Positions 1 to 8,213 of a stretch of DNA of 64,000 bases are shown in pieces. Positions within the stretch are counted from its first letter, which is position 1, and every line of letters begins with the position of its first letter. The notes beneath the pieces are model-generated. The model was not told the origin of the DNA. It worked only from the letters and a program-made list of their open reading frames with translations, and made no database searches. Both the position numbers and the translations under genes were made by a program. The DNA is from Pseudacidovorax sp. RU35E (lineage in GTDB: Bacteria; Pseudomonadota; Gammaproteobacteria; Burkholderiales; Burkholderiaceae_C), in contig NZ_FTMY01000011.1 in the NCBI RefSeq assembly GCF_900156165.1, positions 1 to 64,000 of the forward strand, read 5' to 3'.

Positions 1-140
1 AGGTCGCGCGCCACCTTGTCGGTCGGGCCGCCGGCCGCGAAGGGCACGACGAAGGTGATGGTCTTGCCATCGGGGAAGTCGGCAGCCTGCGCGCCGAAGG
101 TGAGGGCGGCAAGGGCGGCCAGGGCGATGGTCTTCTTCAT
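1..140 (-). CDS. Bug/TctC-family periplasmic substrate-binding protein (N-terminus only)
   Basis: Only the first 46 codons are in the window; the gene runs off the left edge. The start MKKTIALAALAALTFGAQA is a classic Sec signal peptide with cleavage after AQA. The mature start (ADFPDGKTITFVVPFAAGG) carries the 'I.FVVPFAAGGPTD' signature of Bug receptors, which bind carboxylates for tripartite tricarboxylate transporters or act as orphan receptors in Burkholderiales. A GGAG-like ribosome site lies about nine bases before the ATG. The ligand cannot be inferred from this fragment. Confidence 0.85.
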   Translation of the reverse strand, partial: MKKTIALAALAALTFGAQAADFPDGKTITFVVPFAAGGPTDKVARD

Positions 141-283
141 TCGAAACTGCTCCGACAGAGGTGAAAAGGACCTGAATGGTAGGGACGGCCTTTGTGCGGG
201 AAATTCCGGATTTCCCTAGTAGGACGCACGCCGTGGGGTCTTGCTGATCTGGCACAGCCCAAAGTGGTATCGGCCTGCGGGGC

Positions 284-297
284 AATAATGCCGGCCC
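284..297 (+). promoter_or_regulatory. Putative -10 element very close to the coaX start
   Basis: AATAAT at 284-289 is followed by only eight bases before the coaX ATG, and no Shine-Dalgarno sequence is visible. If it is a real -10, transcription would begin at or next to the start codon and the mRNA would be leaderless. No good -35 is visible. The same CAnAAT-N8-ATG spacing recurs before argE and the LysR gene at 52343. Confidence 0.35.
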
Positions 298-1092
298 ATG
301 TCTTCCCTGCTTGCACTCGACATCGGCAACACGCGGCTCAAATGGGCGCTCTACGCCCAGGCCCAGCCAGGCAGCGTGCCGCTGGCGTCGGGGGCCGAGT
401 TCCTGGACCACATCGAACGTCTTGCGGAAGGGCCATGGGCCTCGCTCCCCCTGCGGCCTGCGGCCATGATCGGCTGCGTGGTCGCAGGCGATGCGGTGCG
501 CCGCCGCACCGAGGAGCAGGTGGAGGAGTGCTTCGATTTCGAGCCGCGCTGGGTCGTCTCGAGCCCCGCAGAGTCCGGCATGGTCAACGGCTACGACCAT
601 CCGACGCGTCTGGGCGCCGACCGCTGGGTGGCCATGATCGGCGCCCGCCATCGCATGCTGGCGCAGGTGGCCGACGGCCTGCCGCGGCCGATGGTGGTGG
701 TGATGGTGGGCACCGCGGTCACGGTCGAGGCCATCGATGCCGAAGGCCGGTTCCTCGGCGGCCTGATTCTGCCGGGCCACGGCATCATGCTGCGCGCGCT
801 GGAGTCGGGCACCGCCGGCCTGCATGTGCCCACCGGCGAGGTGCGCGAGTTTCCGACCAACACCAGCGATGCCCTCACCAGTGGCGGCACCTATGCCATC
901 GCTGGCGCCGTCGAGCGCATGGTGCAGCACGTACGCCGCCACTGCGGCGCCGAGCCGGCCTGCTACATGACGGGCGGCGCGGGCTGGAAGATGGCGCCGT
1001 CGATGTCGGTGGAGTTCGAACTGGTGGAGTCGCTCATCATGGATGGCCTGCTGGTGATTGCCGGCGACCGCGCCGCGCGCATCGCCGGCTGA
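298..1092 (+). CDS. coaX: Type III pantothenate kinase
   Basis: A 264-residue protein catalysing the first step of coenzyme A synthesis, ATP-dependent phosphorylation of pantothenate. Visible family motifs are the N-terminal phosphate-binding strand [10 protein letters not shown] (Asp8), LGADRW near residue 105, [11 protein letters not shown] near 138, and [11 protein letters not shown], which form the ASKHA-fold active site. Length matches the usual 250-265. Type III enzymes need a monovalent cation and resist feedback by CoA (family knowledge). The gene stands alone between the divergent Bug gene and the convergent peptidase gene. The ATG at 298 fits the CoaX N-terminus ([13 protein letters not shown]). 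Confidence 0.95.
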   Translation: MSSLLALDIGNTRLKWALYAQAQPGSVPLASGAEFLDHIERLAEGPWASLPLRPAAMIGCVVAGDAVRRRTEEQVEECFDFEPRWVVSSPAESGMVNGYDHPTRLGADRWVAMIGARHRMLAQVADGLPRPMVVVMVGTAVTVEAIDAEGRFLGGLILPGHGIMLRALESGTAGLHVPTGEVREFPTNTSDALTSGGTYAIAGAVERMVQHVRRHCGAEPACYMTGGAGWKMAPSMSVEFELVESLIMDGLLVIAGDRAARIAG

Positions 1093-1162
1093 GCACCGGC
1101 GCCCGGCCGCCGCATCTGCGGCATTGCCGCGTGCAGGGCTGCACGCCCCGCGTTACCAACGC

Positions 1163-2257
1163 TCAGCCTTGCAGCCCTTCGGCTGCCTGAAACAGCGCCT
1201 CGCGCGCCTGCGCCACGATGCGCTGCTTCCACGCCTCGGTGTCGGTGTAGAAGGCCGCGCGCATGCGCTGGTGGATCGACTGGGCCAGCTCCGGCGCGGC
1301 TTCGGGATGCAGGTGCAGCCAGTGGTCGCCGCGCATGGCGGTGAGCACTTCCATCAGCGGCTCGGTGCCGTATTCCATGGCGATGCCGGTGAACTCGGCC
1401 TGGGGGCATTCCTCGTAGATCGAGTTCCACATCAGCCCGGTGAGCAGGGCCGAGGCCGAACTGCCGTCATAGATGGAGGTGACCGGCGTCGCGCCACTGC
1501 CGCCCCACCAGGCGCTTGCGCGGGCATAGGCGGCGGGGTCGTTGCGCCCCGCGAAGATGCGCTCGCCCAGGCCGCTGGGCCCCAGGCCGGTGTGGATGTC
1601 GATCCAGGCCACTCGACGGGCCCGCCCGGCGTGCTGTCGCAGCACCTGCCGAACCGTGCGCTGGCTCCAGGTGGGCGCTTGGCCGCCGAAGAACATGCCA
1701 TCGGCGAAGGCGTACTGGCCTTGGGTGACAGCGGTCTGGAACTCGTCCATGCCGTGCTTGGCGATCCAGTGCTCCAGCGCCTGCTGGTCACGGGGCGCGG
1801 GCGGCCACTGCGGCGGCAGCAGTAGCGCGTGCAGCTTGGCATAGGGCTTGTTGCCGGGCAGCGGCGCCGCGAAGTCCTGGAAGTTGCGGTTGAGGTCGAC
1901 GTTCTCCTGCGTCACCCGCCGGCCATGCGAGAAGCCGTGCGGATTGAGCGCATGGAGGTGGACCACGGCCACGCCGGCATCGCGCGCCGCCTTGCGCCAG
2001 GCGGTGTCGTGCAACGCATGCACCTGCACGCCGCTGCCGCAGTGGCCTTCCACGCCATGGCAGGCGCTGCTCACGATCAGCACCCGCTCGGCATCGGCCG
2101 GTCCGTCGCGCGCCACGTCCATGGCGAGCGCCTCGCCGTCGGCGCCACGCAAGGGCAGGGGATGACTTTCGACCGGAATGCCGGCCGCCACGCAGGCCGC
2201 CAGGAACTTCTGCCTCGCCAGCGCGTAGCTGGGCGAGAAGGCCTGCGCGGCGTCCAT
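1163..2257 (-). CDS. DUF2817 family, M14-like zinc carboxypeptidase
   Basis: A 364-residue protein. Probable metal-ligand motifs of M14-like peptidases are visible: HGVEG (His and Glu spaced as HxxE) after VSSACHG, a later His in WIDIHTGLG, and Glu in IAMEYGTEP, consistent with the DUF2817 family. There is no signal peptide, so it is probably cytoplasmic. The chosen ATG at 2257 overlaps by one base the stop codon of the upstream M20 hydrolase (TGATG), so the two are translationally coupled. Upstream in-frame codons to 2311 would overlap the neighbour further and were not used. The substrate is unknown; a role in peptide or N-acyl amino acid turnover fits the neighbour. Confidence 0.8.
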   Translation of the reverse strand: MDAAQAFSPSYALARQKFLAACVAAGIPVESHPLPLRGADGEALAMDVARDGPADAERVLIVSSACHGVEGHCGSGVQVHALHDTAWRKAARDAGVAVVHLHALNPHGFSHGRRVTQENVDLNRNFQDFAAPLPGNKPYAKLHALLLPPQWPPAPRDQQALEHWIAKHGMDEFQTAVTQGQYAFADGMFFGGQAPTWSQRTVRQVLRQHAGRARRVAWIDIHTGLGPSGLGERIFAGRNDPAAYARASAWWGGSGATPVTSIYDGSSASALLTGLMWNSIYEECPQAEFTGIAMEYGTEPLMEVLTAMRGDHWLHLHPEAAPELAQSIHQRMRAAFYTDTEAWKQRIVAQAREALFQAAEGLQG

Positions 2258-3462
2258 CACTTCTGCGTCGTGATCGGCTGGGCGAGGAACTCCTCCGCCA
2301 GCTTCACCCATACGCTGGCGCCGAGCGGGATCAGCTCGTCGTTGAAGTCGTAGCTGGCGTTGTGCAGCATGCAGGGCCCCTCGCCGTGCAGGTGCGGCCG
2401 GTGGCTGCCGTCACCGTTGCCGATGAAGGCATAGGCGCCGGGCTTGGCCTGCAGCATGAAGGCGAAGTCCTCAGAGGTCATGGCCGGCTCCTGGCGCAGC
2501 ACGTTGGCCTCGCCCACCACGCCGGCCATCACTTGGCGGGCGAAGTCGGCCTCGGGCGCGGTGTTGATGGTGGGCGGGTAGTAGCGCACGAACTCGAAGT
2601 CGCACTCGGCATCGTGCGCGGCGCAGATGTGCTCGGCGATCTTGCGCATGCGCGCCTCGATCATGTCCAGCACCTCCACCGAGAAGGTGCGCACCGTGCC
2701 GGTCAGCTCGCAGTCGTTGGGAATCACGTTGTTGGTGTCGCCCGCATGCACCGTCGTCACCGAGATGACGGCCGAATCCAGCGGCTTCATCTTGCGGGTC
2801 AGGATGGTCTGGAAGGCCTGCACCATCTCGCAGGCGATCGGCACCGGGTCGACGGTGGTGTGGGGCAGGGCGGCATGGCCACCCTTGCCGCGCACCGTGA
2901 TGTAGAACTTGTTGCCCGAGGCCATGACCGGACCGGGGCTGACGGCCAACTGGCCGGCCGCCATGCCGGGCCAGTTGTGCATGCCGAAGACGGCTTCCAT
3001 CGGGAATGTCTCGAACAGGCCGTCGTCGATCATGCGCTTGGCGCCGCCGCCACCTTCCTCAGCCGGCTGGAAGATCAGGTAGACCGTGCCGTCGAAGTGG
3101 CGGTTCTTCGCCAGGTGCTGGGCCGCTGCCAGCAGCATGGCGGTGTGGCCGTCGTGGCCGCAGGCGTGCATCTTGCCGGCGTGCTGGCTGGCATGGTCGA
3201 AGGTGTTGAGTTCGTTGATGGGCAGGGCGTCCATGTCGGCCCGTAGGCCCACGGCGCGCTCGCTGCTGCCGTTCTTGACGATGCCGACCACGCCGGTGGT
3301 GCCCAGGCCGCGGTGGATCGGAATGCCCCACTCGGTGAGGCGGGCCGCCACGACATCGGCGGTGCGCACTTCCTCGTAGGCCAGTTCGGGATGGGCATGC
3401 AGGTCGCGGCGGATGGCGGCGATCCCGGCCGCCTGGGTGACGATCGAGTCGATGAGCTTCAT
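2257..3462 (-). CDS. M20 amidohydrolase (hippurate/N-acyl amino acid hydrolase-like)
   Basis: A 401-residue protein of the M20D/HipO type. It shows the zinc-binding stretch MHACGHDGHTAML, the PAEEGGGGAK motif with catalytic glutamates, and the dimerisation-domain GHAALPHTTVDP segment. Members hydrolyse N-acyl or N-aroyl amino acids to the free amino acid. The start MKLIDSIVTQAAGI is chosen because the preceding open frame, which continues to 5316, is antisense to argE and the DUF445 gene. It is first in a two-gene minus-strand operon with the DUF2817 gene (one-base overlap). Its start region faces argE, another M20 enzyme. Confidence 0.9.
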   Translation of the reverse strand: MKLIDSIVTQAAGIAAIRRDLHAHPELAYEEVRTADVVAARLTEWGIPIHRGLGTTGVVGIVKNGSSERAVGLRADMDALPINELNTFDHASQHAGKMHACGHDGHTAMLLAAAQHLAKNRHFDGTVYLIFQPAEEGGGGAKRMIDDGLFETFPMEAVFGMHNWPGMAAGQLAVSPGPVMASGNKFYITVRGKGGHAALPHTTVDPVPIACEMVQAFQTILTRKMKPLDSAVISVTTVHAGDTNNVIPNDCELTGTVRTFSVEVLDMIEARMRKIAEHICAAHDAECDFEFVRYYPPTINTAPEADFARQVMAGVVGEANVLRQEPAMTSEDFAFMLQAKPGAYAFIGNGDGSHRPHLHGEGPCMLHNASYDFNDELIPLGASVWVKLAEEFLAQPITTQK

Positions 3463-3475
3463 GAAGGGCAGTCTA
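3463..3475 (-). promoter_or_regulatory. Putative -10 box close to the M20 amidohydrolase start
   Basis: Read on the minus strand, TAGACT (3475-3470) is followed by seven bases and the ATG at 3462. No ribosome binding site lies between them, so a leaderless or very short leader is suggested. This matches the neighbouring divergent argE arrangement. No convincing -35 is seen. Confidence 0.3.
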
Positions 3476-3601
3476 GTGGGGGCAGGCCGGCGCAGGCTGA
3501 CACGCCCGGGATGCCGGTGCAAGCAATACGGATGCCCGCGGCAGGGGCAAGCCCGCCGTCCGGTCTTGCCGCAGGGCGGGATGGGGACAAGGCGGCGCGG
3601 C

Positions 3602-3615
3602 CACAATCCGGGCCC
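3602..3615 (+). promoter_or_regulatory. Putative -10 element close to the argE start
   Basis: CACAAT at 3602-3607 is followed by CCGGGCCC and then the ATG at 3616, eight bases in all. There is no purine-rich ribosome site. The layout is the same as before coaX and the LysR gene, suggesting a shared leaderless promoter style. The evidence is spacing and similarity only. Confidence 0.35.
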
Positions 3616-4797
3616 ATGAGCCAACTCCCGCTTTCCGACCGCGCGCTGGCCTTCGCCCAGGCGCTGGTGCGCATGAACACCATCAGCGACCGCAGCAACC
3701 TCGAACTGATCGAGTTCGCGCGCGATCACCTGGCCAGTCTGGGCGTGAAGAGCCGGCTGACCTGGAATGCCGAGCGCACCAAGGCCAACCTGTTCGCCAC
3801 GCTGGGCGAGGGCAAGCCGGCCGGCGTGATCGTCTCGGGCCACACCGATACCGTGCCGTGGGAGGGCCAGGCCTGGACGGTCGATCCGCTGTCTGCCACC
3901 GTGCAGGACGGTCCCGAGGGGCCGTCGCTCTTCGGCCGCGGTTCGGCCGACATGAAGAGCTTCATCGCCATTGCGCTGGCGAATGCCGAGCGCATCCTGG
4001 CCGGCAATGCGCCCTTCGCGGTGCACTTCGCCTTCAGCTACGAGGAGGAGATCGGCTGCTTCGGCGTGCGCGAACTCATCGCCGACATGCGCGACGCCGG
4101 CGTCAGGCCTCTTGCCTGCATCGTGGGCGAGCCGACGTCCATGGTGCCCGCCATCGCGCACAAGGGCGTGTGGCGCTACCGCTGCTGCGTGCGCGGCAAG
4201 GAGGCGCATTCCTCCCTCACGCCGCATTCCGTCAATGCCATCGAGATGGCGGCGCGGGTGGTGGGCAAGGTGCGCGACATGGCCGAGGCCTTCGAACGCG
4301 AGGAGCCGCGCTACGACGGCTTCGACGTGCCCTTCTCCACCGCCAGCGTGGGCCAGTTCCATGGCGGCATCGCCGACAACGTGGTGCCGCGCGACGCCGA
4401 GTTCCGCTACGAATTCCGCGACCTGCCCACGGCCGATGCACGCGCCATGCAGCAGCAGGTGATCGACTACGCCCGCGGCCTGGAGCCCGGCATGCAGCGG
4501 GTGGCGCCCGATGCGGGCTTCCGCTTCGAGACCATCTGCGAGATCCCGTCCTTCCTCGGCGGCCGCGACGACCCGGTCACCCGGCTGGCGCAGCGCCTGG
4601 CCGGCGAAGCGGGCACCACGCTGGTCGCCTTCGGCACCGAGGCGGGTCTGTTCAAGAACGCGGGCATTCCCACCGTCGTGTGCGGCCCTGGCAGCATCCT
4701 GCAGGCCCACCAGCCCGACGAGTACGTGACGCTGGCGCAGCTGGCGCGTTGCGAGGCCTTCATGCACGGCCTGGCCGACAGCGCCGAGATCGGCTGA
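3616..4797 (+). CDS. argE: Acetylornithine deacetylase
   Basis: A 393-residue M20A enzyme that removes acetate from N-acetyl-L-ornithine in arginine synthesis. Zinc ligands and catalytic residues are in VSGHTDTVPW, RGSADMKSF, YEEEIGCFG (catalytic Glu), VGEPTS, and the C-terminal FGTEAGLF and His of LQAHQPDEY. Length and domain order match ArgE. ATG at 3616 fits MSQLPLSDRALAF, although an open frame continues upstream without support. argB lies 27 kb away in the same window, so arginine genes are scattered. Close relatives of this fold (DapE, other M20A deacylases) are the alternative, but the match to proteobacterial ArgE is good. Confidence 0.9.
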   Translation: MSQLPLSDRALAFAQALVRMNTISDRSNLELIEFARDHLASLGVKSRLTWNAERTKANLFATLGEGKPAGVIVSGHTDTVPWEGQAWTVDPLSATVQDGPEGPSLFGRGSADMKSFIAIALANAERILAGNAPFAVHFAFSYEEEIGCFGVRELIADMRDAGVRPLACIVGEPTSMVPAIAHKGVWRYRCCVRGKEAHSSLTPHSVNAIEMAARVVGKVRDMAEAFEREEPRYDGFDVPFSTASVGQFHGGIADNVVPRDAEFRYEFRDLPTADARAMQQQVIDYARGLEPGMQRVAPDAGFRFETICEIPSFLGGRDDPVTRLAQRLAGEAGTTLVAFGTEAGLFKNAGIPTVVCGPGSILQAHQPDEYVTLAQLARCEAFMHGLADSAEIG

Positions 4798-4807
4798 CGC
4801 CTTTTCC

Positions 4808-6061
4808 ATGGCGACGGCGACGGGCCCCGGCCCGATGAAGCGGATGGCGCTGGCGCTGCTGGTCGGCGCCGCGCTGCTGTATGCGCTGGCCACTTGGCAG
4901 GAGGCGCACGGCGGCCACGCCGGCTGGGGCTGGCTGGCGGCCTTCGCCGAGGCGGCCATGGTGGGTGCCATTGCCGACTGGTTCGCGGTGGTGGCGTTGT
5001 TCCGCCATCCGCTGGGCCTGCCGATTCCGCACACGGCCATCCTGCCGCGCAGCAAGGCGCGGCTGGGCGCCAACCTGGCGCGTTTCTTCTGCGACAACTT
5101 CCTGGGCACGACGCAGGTGCTGGCCAAGCTGCGCGCCTTCGACGCGGCCGGTCGGCTGGCCGCGTGGCTGTCGCGCCCTGCGCAGGCCGAACGGCTCGGC
5201 CGCCTGGGCGTGGCGGCGGTCGGGCAGGTGCTGGCGGCCGTCGACGACCAACGGTTGCGCGACTTCCTCGGCCGCGCCGCGGCGGCGGGGCTGCGGCAGC
5301 TGGACTTCTCGCGCACCGCCGGTCAGGTGCTGGAGACGCTTACGGCCGAAGGGCGCCACCAGGCCATGCTCGACGCGGTACTCGGCCATGCCGCGCAGTG
5401 GCTCGACGACGAGGCGCTGCAGGACCAGCTCACCGAATCCATCGCGCAGGAGGTCAAGGCGCTGCGCTACGTGGGCCTCGACCAGGTCGCCGCCCGCCTG
5501 GCCACGCGCAAGCTGGTGACCAGCATCGCGCGGGCGCTGGGCGAGACGGCGGCTGACCCGGCCCATCCGCTGCGCCAGCGCTTCGACGCCTATATGCAGG
5601 GCTTCGTCCAGCGCCTGCAGCAGGACCCGGCCTTCGTCGCCCGCGGCGAGCGGCTGCGCGACGAGCTGCTGGCCCACGACGGCCTGCGCGCGTATCTCGA
5701 TGGCCTGTGGCAGCAGCTGCGCGACTGGCTGCAGGCCGACCTGGCGCGGCCGGATTCAGCCATCGGCCAGCGCATCGCCCGCCTTGCAGCTTCGCTGGGC
5801 GAGCGGCTGGCATCCGACGCCGCCATGCGCGCCTGGCTCAACGAACAACTGGAACAGGCGGCACCCGCCGCCATAGAACGCTGGCGCGAGGACATCCGCC
5901 GCTACATCGAGGAGCGCGTGGCGGCCTGGGACACCGACGAGCTCGTGGCCGAACTGGAGCAGCACGTGGGGCGCGACCTGCAGTTCATCCGCATCAACGG
6001 CACGGTGGTGGGCGGGCTGGTCGGCGTGGCGATCCATGCCATCACGTTGATGCTGAGATGA
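4808..6061 (+). CDS. DUF445 family membrane protein
   Basis: A 417-residue protein. An N-terminal hydrophobic segment (residues 13-30) is followed by the DUF445 hallmark GAIADWFAVVALFRHPLG and a second motif, HTAILPRSKARLGANLARF. A long helical, charged region fills residues 80-390, and a C-terminal membrane segment (VVGGLVGVAIHAITLML) closes the protein. This fits an inner-membrane protein with a large soluble helical loop. The function is unknown; relatives include E. coli YjiN. It follows argE after ten bases and may be co-transcribed. The ATG at 4808 or the one at residue 10 are both possible starts. Confidence 0.85.
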   Translation: MATATGPGPMKRMALALLVGAALLYALATWQEAHGGHAGWGWLAAFAEAAMVGAIADWFAVVALFRHPLGLPIPHTAILPRSKARLGANLARFFCDNFLGTTQVLAKLRAFDAAGRLAAWLSRPAQAERLGRLGVAAVGQVLAAVDDQRLRDFLGRAAAAGLRQLDFSRTAGQVLETLTAEGRHQAMLDAVLGHAAQWLDDEALQDQLTESIAQEVKALRYVGLDQVAARLATRKLVTSIARALGETAADPAHPLRQRFDAYMQGFVQRLQQDPAFVARGERLRDELLAHDGLRAYLDGLWQQLRDWLQADLARPDSAIGQRIARLAASLGERLASDAAMRAWLNEQLEQAAPAAIERWREDIRRYIEERVAAWDTDELVAELEQHVGRDLQFIRINGTVVGGLVGVAIHAITLMLR

Positions 6062-6140
6062 ACAAAACGCGATGGCGCGGCGCGCCACGCACTCCTAGAC
6101 TCGCCCCTCCCACGTGCCCCGTGCCGACGACGACCCCGCG

Positions 6141-8213
6141 ATGACCATGACTGCCGCCATGCCCACCCCCGACACGCACACCGTCCTCGGCGCCTGCCCG
6201 CACGACTGCCCCGACACCTGCGGCCTGGTCACGACGGTGCAGGACGGCGTCGCCATCAAGCTGCAGGGCAACCCGGCGCACCCGCACACGGGCGGCGTGC
6301 TGTGCACCAAGGTGTCACGCTACCTGGAGCGCAATGCGCATCCCGAGCGGCTCACGCAACCGCTGCGCCGCGTCGGTCGCAAGGGCGAGGGCCGCTTCGA
6401 GTCGGTGGGCTGGGACGAGGCGCTGGACGACATTGCCGGCCGCCTGAAGGCCATCGCCGCCGACGAGCCGCATGCCATCCTTCCGTACAGCTACGCCGGC
6501 ACCATGGGCCTGGTGCAGGGCGAATCGATGGACCGGCGCTTCTTCCACAAGCTGGGCGCCTCGCTGTTGGACCGCACCATCTGCTCCACCGCCGGCGGCG
6601 AAGGTCTGGGCTACACGCTGGGCGGCAAGGTGGGCATGCGCATCGAGCATTTCGCGCAGGCGAAGCTGATCCTCATCTGGGGCAGCAACGCCATCGCCAG
6701 CAACCTGCACTTCTGGCGCCATGCGCAGGCGGCCAAACGGGCCGGCGCGCGGCTGGTGTGCATCGACCCGCGGCGCACCGAGACGGCCGACAAGTGCGAC
6801 GAGCACATCGCCGTGCTGCCGGGCACCGACGGCGCCCTGGCCCTGGCGCTGATGCACGAGCTGATCGTGCACGACTGGCTGGACCACGACTACATCGGCC
6901 GCCACACGCTGGGCTGGGAACAGTTGCGCGAGCGCGCCCTGCAATGGCCACCCGCGCGTGCCGCCGCCGTATGCGGCGTGCCGGTGGCGCAGATCGAGGC
7001 GCTGGCGCGGGACTACGGCACGACCCGGCCGGCGGCGATCCGCCTCAACTACGGCATGCAGCGCGTGCGCGGCGGCGGCAATGCGGCGCGGGCCGTGGCC
7101 TGCCTGCCGGCGCTGGTCGGCGCGTGGCGGCACCGGGCGGGCGGGCTGCTGCTCAGTTCTTCCGGCCAGTTTCCGGCGGACCGCGCCACGCTGCACCGGC
7201 CCGACCTGCTGGCCGGCCGCCAGCCCCGCACCCTCAATATGAGCAGCATCGGCGACGTGCTGACCGGCGACACCATGGCCCTGGCCGGCGGCCCACCGGT
7301 GAAGGCGGTGGTGGTCTACAACAGCAACCCGGTGGCGGTGGCGCCCGAGTCCGCCAAGGTGGCCGCGGGCTTCGCGCGCGAGGACCTGTTCACCGTGGTG
7401 CTGGAGCAGTTCCAGACCGACACAGCCGATTACGCCGACTACCTGCTGCCCGCCACCACGCAGCTGGAGCATTGGGACATCCACTTCAGCTACGGGCACA
7501 CCGACGTGATGCTCAACCGCCCCGCCGTCGCGCCGCGCGGCGAGGCGCGCAGCAATGCCTGGGTGTTCCGCGAGCTGGCGCGCCGCATGGGTTTCGACGA
7601 GCCCTGCTTTGCCGACGACGACGAGATGCTCTGCCGCCAGGCCTTCCGCCCCGAGGCCATCGACTGGGCGGCGCTGGAGCGCGACGGCTTCGCCACCCTG
7701 CCGCTGCCCGACGCGCCCTTCGCCGAGGGCGGCTTTCCCACGCCCTCGGGCAAGTGCGAGTTCTTCAGCGCCCGGCTGGCCGCACAGGGCCTTGACGGGC
7801 TGCCGAACCATCTGCCCAACTATGAGCCTGCGGGCAGCTCGGCCGACTATCCGCTGGCCATGATCTCGCCGCCGGCGCGCAACTTCCTCAACTCCACCTT
7901 CGTCAACGTGACCAGCCTGCGGTCCATGGAGGGCGAGCCGCTGGTGGAGATCCATGCCGACGATGCCGCGGCCCGGGGCATCACCGATGGCGCCATGGTG
8001 CGGGTGTTCAATGCCCGCGGCGAGCACCGCTGCCGCGCCGAGGTCTCGCGGCGCGCCCGACCCGGCGTGGTCAACGGCCTGGGCATCTGGTGGCGCAAGC
8101 TGGGCGTGGACGGCACCAACGTCAACGAGCTGACCAGCCAGCGCCTGACCGACCTGGGCCGCGGGCCCACCTTCTACGACTGCCTGGTGCAGGTGGAGGC
8201 CGTGGCGGCGTGA
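6141..8213 (+). CDS. Molybdopterin-dependent oxidoreductase (formate dehydrogenase/Nar superfamily)
   Basis: About 690 residues. An N-terminal [4Fe-4S] site is visible as ACPHDCPDTC (Cys19, Cys23, Cys27) with Cys55 in GVLCTK. Molybdopterin-binding segments follow, e.g. LILIWGSNAIASNLH and CIDPRRTETADKCD, then VVVYNSNPVAVAPE. The C-terminal molybdopterin dinucleotide domain has VNVTSLRSMEGEPLVEIH. No Tat signal is present, so it is cytoplasmic. Substrate and partners are unknown; no electron-transfer subunit lies beside it. ATG 6141 is used, but an in-frame GTG at 6114 is possible, sitting 12 bases after a TAGACT -10-like box. It overlaps the next gene by GTGA. Confidence 0.85.
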   Translation: MTMTAAMPTPDTHTVLGACPHDCPDTCGLVTTVQDGVAIKLQGNPAHPHTGGVLCTKVSRYLERNAHPERLTQPLRRVGRKGEGRFESVGWDEALDDIAGRLKAIAADEPHAILPYSYAGTMGLVQGESMDRRFFHKLGASLLDRTICSTAGGEGLGYTLGGKVGMRIEHFAQAKLILIWGSNAIASNLHFWRHAQAAKRAGARLVCIDPRRTETADKCDEHIAVLPGTDGALALALMHELIVHDWLDHDYIGRHTLGWEQLRERALQWPPARAAAVCGVPVAQIEALARDYGTTRPAAIRLNYGMQRVRGGGNAARAVACLPALVGAWRHRAGGLLLSSSGQFPADRATLHRPDLLAGRQPRTLNMSSIGDVLTGDTMALAGGPPVKAVVVYNSNPVAVAPESAKVAAGFAREDLFTVVLEQFQTDTADYADYLLPATTQLEHWDIHFSYGHTDVMLNRPAVAPRGEARSNAWVFRELARRMGFDEPCFADDDEMLCRQAFRPEAIDWAALERDGFATLPLPDAPFAEGGFPTPSGKCEFFSARLAAQGLDGLPNHLPNYEPAGSSADYPLAMISPPARNFLNSTFVNVTSLRSMEGEPLVEIHADDAAARGITDGAMVRVFNARGEHRCRAEVSRRARPGVVNGLGIWWRKLGVDGTNVNELTSQRLTDLGRGPTFYDCLVQVEAVAA

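Noticed and set aside
192-1190. A 332-codon plus-strand frame overlapping coaX
   Set aside because: Arg/His/Gly-rich translation in another frame of coaX, with no homology.
2257-5316. A continuous 1019-codon minus-strand frame
   Set aside because: Only the last 401 codons (2257-3462) have M20 homology; the rest is antisense to argE and the DUF445 gene and reflects GC-rich third positions.
6315-8027. A 570-codon minus-strand frame opposite the molybdopterin oxidoreductase
   Set aside because: Antisense shadow, no motif, and the plus strand has clear Fe-S and cofactor motifs.
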